Source: Rheinheimera sp. 1928-s (lineage in GTDB: Bacteria; Pseudomonadota; Gammaproteobacteria; Enterobacterales; Alteromonadaceae). Taken from it: DNA of 64,000 nucleotides. The stretch lies in contig NZ_JARIXP010000004.1 in the NCBI RefSeq assembly GCF_029269265.1, positions 62,001 to 126,000 on the forward strand. Reading direction: 5' to 3'. Below the pieces are notes generated by a model, which saw nothing but the letters and a program-made list of their open reading frames with translations, had not been told where the DNA came from and searched no databases. Below, one piece after another: positions 59,101 to 64,000 of this stretch. The position numbers and the translations under genes are program-made. Numbering within the stretch: position 1 is the stretch's first letter; each line of letters opens with the position of its first letter.

Positions 59101-59875
59101 CTATAGCGCCGTGCAACAAAATACGGATTTCACTGATCCAGTTATTCCAGGGTGCTTTGAGCTCTGCCAGCTTTTGCTTACGCAACGCTTTCACTTCAGG
59201 CAATAACACAGCTGGTGTGGCAGGTTCTGTAAATAATGCGAGATGACTTATCAGCGGCAGAATTTTTTTACGCAAAGCTTCAGGGTTTTGCAGCTGTTGC
59301 CAGACGGTCGCTACATGTTCTTCCGGCAAGGGATAATAAAAATTGCGCCAGTAATCCCGGATCACATCCAGCTGCAACTGCTCGACGTCTGTCACCAGGT
59401 TTTGTTCAAACAAATAACCGCTGGACAGCGCAAATTCGGCCAGCACTTTATTACACCAACCATGAATAGTAGAAATGGCAGCTTCATCCAGATACTGCAC
59501 CGCCAGCTCTAACTGATAGGCACAATGCGGCCACTGCTCTGGAGTAAATTCGCTGCGCAGGCTCTGTAAAAAAGCATCCGCCTGCCCAGCTTTTAAAGAG
59601 TCAGATTGCTCACGGAAATAACGGGCGGCGTCTGCTAAACGCTGGCCTATACGTTCAGTCAGCTCCTGGGTTGCAGCTTCGGTAAAAGTCACCACCAGAA
59701 TATCGGGCGGCAATAAGGCTTTACTGGTGCCATGGCCCAACACCAAACGTAAATACAAAGCCGCTATGGTAAAGGTTTTTCCTGTGCCAGCGCTGGCTTC
59801 AATCAGCTGACTGCCGGATAAAGGGAAAGACAGTAAATCCAGATTGGTTATGGCAGGAGTTGTAGCTTCAGTCAT
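56177..59875 (-). CDS. recB: Exodeoxyribonuclease V beta subunit RecB
   Basis: This 1232-aa helicase-nuclease has UvrD-type motifs (Walker A EASAGTGKTFTIAALYLRL, LIDEFQDTDPVQYQLF, VTIHKSKGLEYPLVFLPF) and a C-terminal nuclease domain with GFIDLTL and D1132-Y-K-S-N, all intact. It is the main 3'-5' motor and the only nuclease centre of RecBCD. The ATG overlaps the recC stop (ATGA). No ptrA lies between recC and recB, unlike E. coli. Confidence 0.97.
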   Translation of the reverse strand: MTEATTPAITNLDLLSFPLSGSQLIEASAGTGKTFTIAALYLRLVLGHGTSKALLPPDILVVTFTEAATQELTERIGQRLADAARYFREQSDSLKAGQADAFLQSLRSEFTPEQWPHCAYQLELAVQYLDEAAISTIHGWCNKVLAEFALSSGYLFEQNLVTDVEQLQLDVIRDYWRNFYYPLPEEHVATVWQQLQNPEALRKKILPLISHLALFTEPATPAVLLPEVKALRKQKLAELKAPWNNWISEIRILLHGAIERKEVDGRKLQARYLDSWLAKLVAWITDADMVDPDLQTGQSRLTPQGLSEAFKDKTPPNHPAFEAMAKLADELAALPDPEQDLVLHAAFWFARRFHQLQLERSELGFDELLSRLQQALQKDEGGLLAERLRRKFPLALIDEFQDTDPVQYQLFDAIYQLNENRTDCGILLIGDPKQAIYAFRGADIYSYLAAKQATAGRHFQLPKNFRSTNEMVSAVNHLFSYAEQRALGAFVLGRPDLLSFYPVEAAGRKERFVVEQHPATALEFCIKESPDGKVFSKAACLAEMAQACAEQIAVFLSGSTGFVQDDTFKKLKTNDIAVLVNNQQEANAIKKALAERDLASVYLSDKGAVFESPVALDLLLWLRACAEPQREALVRSALSSWSLSLNYSELEQLLQDELLWEQQLARFASYQALWQQQGVLVMLWQLMRDFAVAEFLQQQPSGERLLTDILHLAELLQQRSMELEGPAALIRYLAEHLAGQGDLAAEQQKLRLESDEALIKIVTIHKSKGLEYPLVFLPFIALARAVDANKGPVTYHQDGELTVVLQANEQQAQQAERERLAEDMRKLYVALTRARHYCWVGLMPVKEQSAIGYLLSDDALLSPVALQEQLSPLLSQPHIRLADNLSEQRSVVLLQDQAGELLPYAQMNRSVKELWWIASYSALLEQHQHDSKAAELFQELAPEQLQDDSEPQEPEALTIAQGFVRGSQAGTFLHDVLEWGAAQGFDELARQPDLWQQGLTPLMQKYGLLQQLPEHRWQIRYWAEQQAPYPETDNLSAAIVPLQHWLTELIQTPLWRNTNASLSTLKDGSYRAELEFWLAVQHCSSTQLDSLVQQYLWPELPRPALRTTQLQGMLKGFIDLTLEQEGRYWVLDYKSNYIADGQYDSHALIQQMLAHRYDVQAALYAVAIHRLLQSRLADYKPQEHLGGALYWFLRGGEAANKGVLAVDIPLELVNKLDALLQGQLVAKELVNV

Positions 59876-62800
59876 GCCGACACCTCGCTGTAGTTAACGG
59901 CGAGTAATGGCCCGTATAAAGCCGTGGCATTTTTTTCTAACTGGCCCTCTTGCCAAAGCGCATCAAACTGCGCAAAAGCGCGCTGCAAATAAGGACTACG
60001 TTGTAAGGCTCCATTGTTGAAGTCGCCGCCTGTGTATAAACGCTCCAGCTTAGACAGCAGTTTGTCATCCAAAGCTGCGCCTTTTTCCAGCTGTTTCACC
60101 AATTCAACACCTACACTAAATTCCAGCGCTAAAGGCTCTGATAGCCCTTGCTGCATTAGCTGTAATATCTGACTCAGTTGTGCCTGTGCTTGTTGTTTTT
60201 CAATAGGTTGCAGCACCAACTGGCCCACTCTGGAAAGTACATAAAGCGTAAGCGGCAAACCGTTGGCACAGCATAAAAGTAATTTCAGATAAGGTGCGAC
60301 CAGATGCCGCCAGACAATACTGCGGTCTTTAATCAAGGCTGTTGGCAATAGCTCGGCGTAAGCTAAACCTCCTTTGTCAGGAGGGCCTTGTCGGAAACCA
60401 GTGAGCTGTTCGGCAAGCTCACCCTGCTGACAAACAAAACGCAGCGGATAAAAACCAGCATCGGCTGTTGGGAAAGCGCTTAAAAAATCCTGATAGCCAG
60501 CTGCCAGTTCTTCCAGCCCTGCCACCAAATCCTGTTGCATTAACGCAGCACCAGAACCCACAGCCAAACGGCCTTGCAAACGGAATAACTCCAGCTGTTG
60601 CTCCGTCTGTTGTTGCCAGTTTTGTTGTCCGTTTTGGCTTTGTTCGACACTGCGCTTGAGCTCTGCAACTAACTGTTGCTGCATTTGCCAGCGTTCCAGC
60701 GGATCCAAAGCAAAGACTTCATCGTTAATGCTGGCCAGTTCAGGCAATTCCAGCCGTACTTTTAAACGTTCATTAAAAAAGAACCGCACCGGTTCACGCA
60801 TAAAATCGCTGGCTTGTTTTAAAGTCCAGTGCAAATCGTTCAGGACTGGCAGCGCTTGTGTCTTCACAGCAGCCCAAGCTTTGTGATGCAAACTGGCCCA
60901 CTCCTGTTGATAGCTAACAAGGCCTGATCCTGCTTCACGGTAACGGCGGCTAAAAGGCTGTAATGGATGCTCAAAAGTGATTTGCTCTAATAAATCAGTG
61001 CCATCTGCCCCATTAACTCCTGCAACCATAGCCCAGCCCGCAGACAAATGATCACGCAGCTGACTGACCAGCACAGAAGGTGCACGGGCGCTGTTATCAA
61101 AGACGCTAAAACCTACCCAACTGATATAAAACTGCTGGCGGGCCGACAATAAAGCTTCGAGCAATAAGTAACGGTCATCGTCACGGCGCGAGCGGTCGCC
61201 ACTGCGATAATCCAGCGCCATTAAGTCGAAGTCCTGCCGTTGCTGCACCCGTGGATAAGCGCCATCGTTCATGCCAAGCAAACAAATCACCGCAAAAGGA
61301 ATAGATCGCATTGGCAACAAAGTGGCGAAGTTAACACGGCCACTAAAAAACTTCTGCTGCAAGCCACCGGCCTGCATAGGTTCCAGCAAAGCCTGACGGG
61401 CAATTTGTAAACTTAATTCTTCTTCAAGTTCAGCGCCTGTGGTGTTGTCGAGCCAGCTTTGCAGTTGCTGTTGTAATTGCTGTACGAGCTGCTGACTTTC
61501 CAGCTCGTCGGGTGCAAAGAAGTCCTGCAACAGCTGAGTAAATAACAAATGCCAGTCGGCCGCGCTACGTTTTACCGCCAGTTGTTGCCATAGCTCGTCG
61601 ATTTTTTGCAGTAAGACCAGCACAGGACCAAGTTCGGCTGCTTCTAAACCCGCTACATCGGCATAAGGCGCTATGCCTTGCCATGGCGCTGTATCGCCCG
61701 CCACATAACCCAATAGCATACGGCGAATGCCAAAAAGCCAGCTGTTTTGCTCAAAACCGTGCTGCAACCCCAGTTGCTGACGATGCTTTTGATCCAGCCC
61801 CCAGCGAATACCAGCCCCTTCAATCCACTGCTTAATCTTGGGTAAAGCGGCGGCTTTTAAGCCAAAACGTTGCTGCAAGGCGCTGATATCCAGCATATCG
61901 AATACAGTACTGGCGTTTAAACGTTGTTGCTCCGGGCTTAACAGCACTTCTAAAGCCTGCAATAACGGCTGCTGCTTTTTGCTGTTTTGATCGGAAATAC
62001 TGTAAGGGATATAGCGCACATCGCCCATCGGCACTTTGCCAAATACGGCTTCAATGAGAGGCGCATACAAATTAATGTCCGGCACCATCACCATCACATC
62101 TTTAGCGCCAAGATCCGGGTATTCAGTAAAAAGCTGCAACAGGTGATCATGCAGAATTTCTACTTCCCGAAGTGGGCTATGCGCCTTTTGAAAGCAGATG
62201 CTGCGCGCCGCTTCAGCTGTTAAGGCTGGCCATTGGCTTTGGGTTTCAGTGATGGAGCGCAGCTGCAAAATATCGTCCTGCAACTGGCCTAATAAATGGT
62301 TGGTGTTGGGAGCTTCAAATAAATCGACTTTTTGATGGGCAAACAGCTCTTTATGAGCGGCAGTTTCGTCAAACTGGTCCAGCAAGCGAATATAATCCCG
62401 CCCCTGTTTACCCCAGGCCGCCAGCAAAGGCTGTGCCTGGCCTGATAATTGCTCAGCACTGGCAAAAGGTAAAAAACCGGCCTTAGTTGGCTGGCGTTTT
62501 TGCGCTGCTTTGACTTTGTCTTTTTCGGCAATAATATCGGCCCAATACAACTGACAAGGGTTTAATACCGCCAATAAAATCTGACAATAAGGCGCTAAGG
62601 CCGACAAGACTTCCAGCATTTGTTGTGGCAAAGACGAAATACCAAAAATAATCACCCGGCGTGGTAAATTTTTTGGCGCTTTTTTCCAGCTTTTCACTTG
62701 TTGTAAAAAAGCCTGATGCAAGGAAAACCGGCTTTGTTGCTGCTGCTCTGCGGGAAGCTCTGCCAAAATCGCCTGCCAAAGTTTGGCCTGCCACAGCTGA

Positions 62801-63354
62801 TCATCCGGCATAGCTTTCGCATCGCCATCCATTTGTGCCAGCCGATACAGCCCTTTGGCCCAATCGGCCAGCCAATCGGCGCGATACACCTGATACTGGT
62901 CAAATAAATCCGCCAGTTTCAAAGCCAACTGAGAACGTTTTTGTTGGTCTTTATCCTCACTGATAAAACGGCGCAACAGCTCAAATTCATCCTCTGCGAC
63001 TAACGCCGGCAATAACCGGAAAATACGCCAGCGCAAACTGTCTTTACTAAACACAGACAAATCAGGCAGTTGCTGCTCTGGCAGCGCCAGCTGATACATG
63101 CTCCAGATAAAACGGCCAGGTAGTTGCACCTGCATAGCAGCGGCTATACCTAAACCACGCGCAAAAGGATCGGCTTCATCAGGAGAAGCGGCAAAAGCCA
63201 GCTTCAGCCACTGCGCTATACCATTACTTTGCACCAGCACCTGTTCAAGCTCTAAGGGCGAGAGTGGATAACGCTGACAAAACTGCACCAGAAGCGAGCG
63301 CAGCTGCTCCAGCTGATTGGAATGGATCACTAAAAAACCAGGCTCAAGTGCCAA
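59872..63354 (-). CDS. recC: Exodeoxyribonuclease V gamma subunit RecC
   Basis: This 1160-aa subunit recognises Chi during RecBCD unwinding. It begins with FLVIHSNQLEQLRSLLVQFC, and LEQVLVQSNGIAQWLKL and LLPMRSIPFAVICLLGMNDGAYPR segments are typical. Helicase motifs are degenerate, as expected. The start is TTG at 63354, with GGAG ten bases upstream. It is the first gene of the recCBD operon. Chi specificity in this organism cannot be read from sequence. Confidence 0.95.
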   Translation of the reverse strand: MALEPGFLVIHSNQLEQLRSLLVQFCQRYPLSPLELEQVLVQSNGIAQWLKLAFAASPDEADPFARGLGIAAAMQVQLPGRFIWSMYQLALPEQQLPDLSVFSKDSLRWRIFRLLPALVAEDEFELLRRFISEDKDQQKRSQLALKLADLFDQYQVYRADWLADWAKGLYRLAQMDGDAKAMPDDQLWQAKLWQAILAELPAEQQQQSRFSLHQAFLQQVKSWKKAPKNLPRRVIIFGISSLPQQMLEVLSALAPYCQILLAVLNPCQLYWADIIAEKDKVKAAQKRQPTKAGFLPFASAEQLSGQAQPLLAAWGKQGRDYIRLLDQFDETAAHKELFAHQKVDLFEAPNTNHLLGQLQDDILQLRSITETQSQWPALTAEAARSICFQKAHSPLREVEILHDHLLQLFTEYPDLGAKDVMVMVPDINLYAPLIEAVFGKVPMGDVRYIPYSISDQNSKKQQPLLQALEVLLSPEQQRLNASTVFDMLDISALQQRFGLKAAALPKIKQWIEGAGIRWGLDQKHRQQLGLQHGFEQNSWLFGIRRMLLGYVAGDTAPWQGIAPYADVAGLEAAELGPVLVLLQKIDELWQQLAVKRSAADWHLLFTQLLQDFFAPDELESQQLVQQLQQQLQSWLDNTTGAELEEELSLQIARQALLEPMQAGGLQQKFFSGRVNFATLLPMRSIPFAVICLLGMNDGAYPRVQQRQDFDLMALDYRSGDRSRRDDDRYLLLEALLSARQQFYISWVGFSVFDNSARAPSVLVSQLRDHLSAGWAMVAGVNGADGTDLLEQITFEHPLQPFSRRYREAGSGLVSYQQEWASLHHKAWAAVKTQALPVLNDLHWTLKQASDFMREPVRFFFNERLKVRLELPELASINDEVFALDPLERWQMQQQLVAELKRSVEQSQNGQQNWQQQTEQQLELFRLQGRLAVGSGAALMQQDLVAGLEELAAGYQDFLSAFPTADAGFYPLRFVCQQGELAEQLTGFRQGPPDKGGLAYAELLPTALIKDRSIVWRHLVAPYLKLLLCCANGLPLTLYVLSRVGQLVLQPIEKQQAQAQLSQILQLMQQGLSEPLALEFSVGVELVKQLEKGAALDDKLLSKLERLYTGGDFNNGALQRSPYLQRAFAQFDALWQEGQLEKNATALYGPLLAVNYSEVSA

Positions 63355-63535
63355 TGCGACAGTACTCCGTTAATGTTTATTAGTTTGCTGTTTAAGCTAG
63401 AAAACCGATTTTGCCACAGTGAGTTGCATACGCCTATTGGGTTTTTCGTGAAACTAGATACAAATCATAACTGCTGGAGTCAGTTCACAACGCTGCTGAG
63501 GCGTTATTAAAGGTTGCGCATTAACCACTGCCACA

Positions 63536-63763
63536 ATGCGCCAGTTTGACGAGAGTTATCTGAGCATCCCAAAACCCTCGTAGCCAGCAGATATAAAAGC
63601 ATTACGTGAGCGCTATAACCTCAGGAAACTCTTATTTACCCGTTATCTGAATACGACAGAGTCAACAGTGCAAAAATGGGAATTCGACAAAAACCAGCCT
63701 GAAGCTATAGCCTTAAAACTACTGACAATGGTGGATAAATATATGCTGGAGCTTTTGTACTAA
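63536..63763 (+). pseudogene. Remnant of HigA/XRE-type antitoxin
   Basis: A 75-codon frame from ATG at 63536 to TAA at 63761 encodes MRQFDESYLSIPKPS, then an in-frame TAG (63581-63583), then PADIKALRERYN, YLNTTESTVQKWE and a C-terminal ALKLLTMVDKY. The part after the stop is a complete helix-turn-helix typical of HigA-like antitoxins of the RelE/HigB class. The stop truncates the protein before the HTH, and the N-terminus is shorter than usual homologues (about 95-110 aa). No HigB-like toxin is visible in the window. Translation from a downstream start cannot be excluded, but none has a good ribosome site. Confidence 0.7.
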
Positions 63764-64000
63764 AGGGGGTTGGGCATAGATTGACTTATCATTTGTAAGT
63801 GGTGCATTTGTCTTTTTTCTCTTAAATCTTCAATTTTTATTTTTCTAGCCATTAGATGCTCTAAAATTTTATCACTAGTAACGTCCCTTTGAGGCAACTT
63901 ACTTAAAGCTCTCAGCTTTGATGCCAACTCACTTGCCTTGATTCCTAGTATCGCGTACTGATACTGACGTTCTTCGAACCCTTCTGAATAATCTGGTGGT
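63760..64000 (-). CDS. Unknown AT-rich gene, 5' end outside window
   Basis: A minus-strand frame runs from the window edge to TAG at 63760-63762 (80 codons). The visible C-terminus is charged and helical (SELASKLRALSKLPQRD, then KIKIEDLREKRQMHHL) and lacks recognised motifs. It is distinctly AT-rich compared with recBCD and overlaps the antitoxin remnant by three bases. The composition shift suggests acquired DNA beginning here. Whether the gene is intact cannot be seen. Confidence 0.5.
   Translation of the reverse strand, partial: PPDYSEGFEERQYQYAILGIKASELASKLRALSKLPQRDVTSDKILEHLMARKIKIEDLREKRQMHHLQMISQSMPNPL

Overview
The window is a contiguous stretch of gammaproteobacterial chromosome at roughly 47-48% GC. 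Gene content and order fit the Alteromonadales/Chromatiaceae group, and a Rheinheimera- or Alishewanella-like organism is the best guess. The supporting features are a monomeric NADP-isocitrate dehydrogenase next to cspD, the trxB-aat-bpt-infA-clpA-clpS-cspD block, nudJ-mnmA-hflD-purB-roxA, a leucine-type dehydrogenase, and recC-recB-recD. The genus is inferred from memory of these families, not from a search. I see no rRNA, tRNA, CRISPR array or intact insertion sequence.

Layout. 1-5.8 kb: the 5' part of a secreted ExeM/NucH-type nuclease (minus), two small proteins, an OmpR-type two-component pair and a convergent alpha/beta hydrolase. 5.9-8.1 kb: an ABC-2 type ATPase/permease pair. 8.2-17.1 kb: tamA-tamB, which inserts outer-membrane proteins, then a large periplasmic tricorn-like protease. 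17.1-17.5 kb: an intergenic region with a Fur-box-like site, stacked hairpins and a minus-strand terminator, which together look like an unannotated small RNA. 17.5-20.3 kb: a minus-strand operon of a glycosyltransferase, a Nif3-like protein and CmoM. 20.5-24.4 kb: a TrhA-like membrane protein convergent with a very large beta-propeller sensor kinase. 24.6-30.6 kb: thioredoxin reductase and the N-degron proteolysis genes (aat, bpt, clpS, clpA) with infA and cspD. 30.7-38.3 kb: icd, nudJ, mnmA, hflD, purB, roxA. 38.4-40.9 kb: a DUF4826-like protein, an amino-acid dehydrogenase and a YdcF-like membrane protein.

41-54.2 kb is a cell-surface polysaccharide locus. wecC is followed by a minus-strand operon (GT4, wecG, GT2, wzz-like, wzy-like, wzx-like) that diverges from a plus-strand operon (wecA, second flippase, nitroreductase-like protein, polysaccharide pyruvyltransferase). 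WecA, WecC and WecG together point to an undecaprenyl-PP-GlcNAc-ManNAcA start like that of enterobacterial common antigen. The remaining transferases and the pyruvyltransferase would elaborate it, and Wzx/Wzy/Wzz would export and polymerise it. wecB, which would supply UDP-ManNAc, is not in the window.

54.2-63.4 kb holds recC-recB-recD as one tightly coupled minus-strand operon. The last 0.5 kb changes character: a decayed HigA/XRE-type antitoxin with an in-frame stop, overlapped by the 3' end of an AT-rich unknown gene, suggesting the edge of an accessory region.

The most interesting non-coding items are the candidate Fur-controlled sRNA (about 17.17-17.35 kb), a facing pair of GTAG-type REP units (30.67-30.74 kb), a nested 125-bp palindromic element that supplies the last codons and stop of the YdcF-like gene (40.06-40.19 kb), a 14-bp palindrome separating the polysaccharide locus from recBCD (54.20-54.25 kb), and palindromic operator-like sites in front of the dehydrogenase (38.84-38.89 kb).
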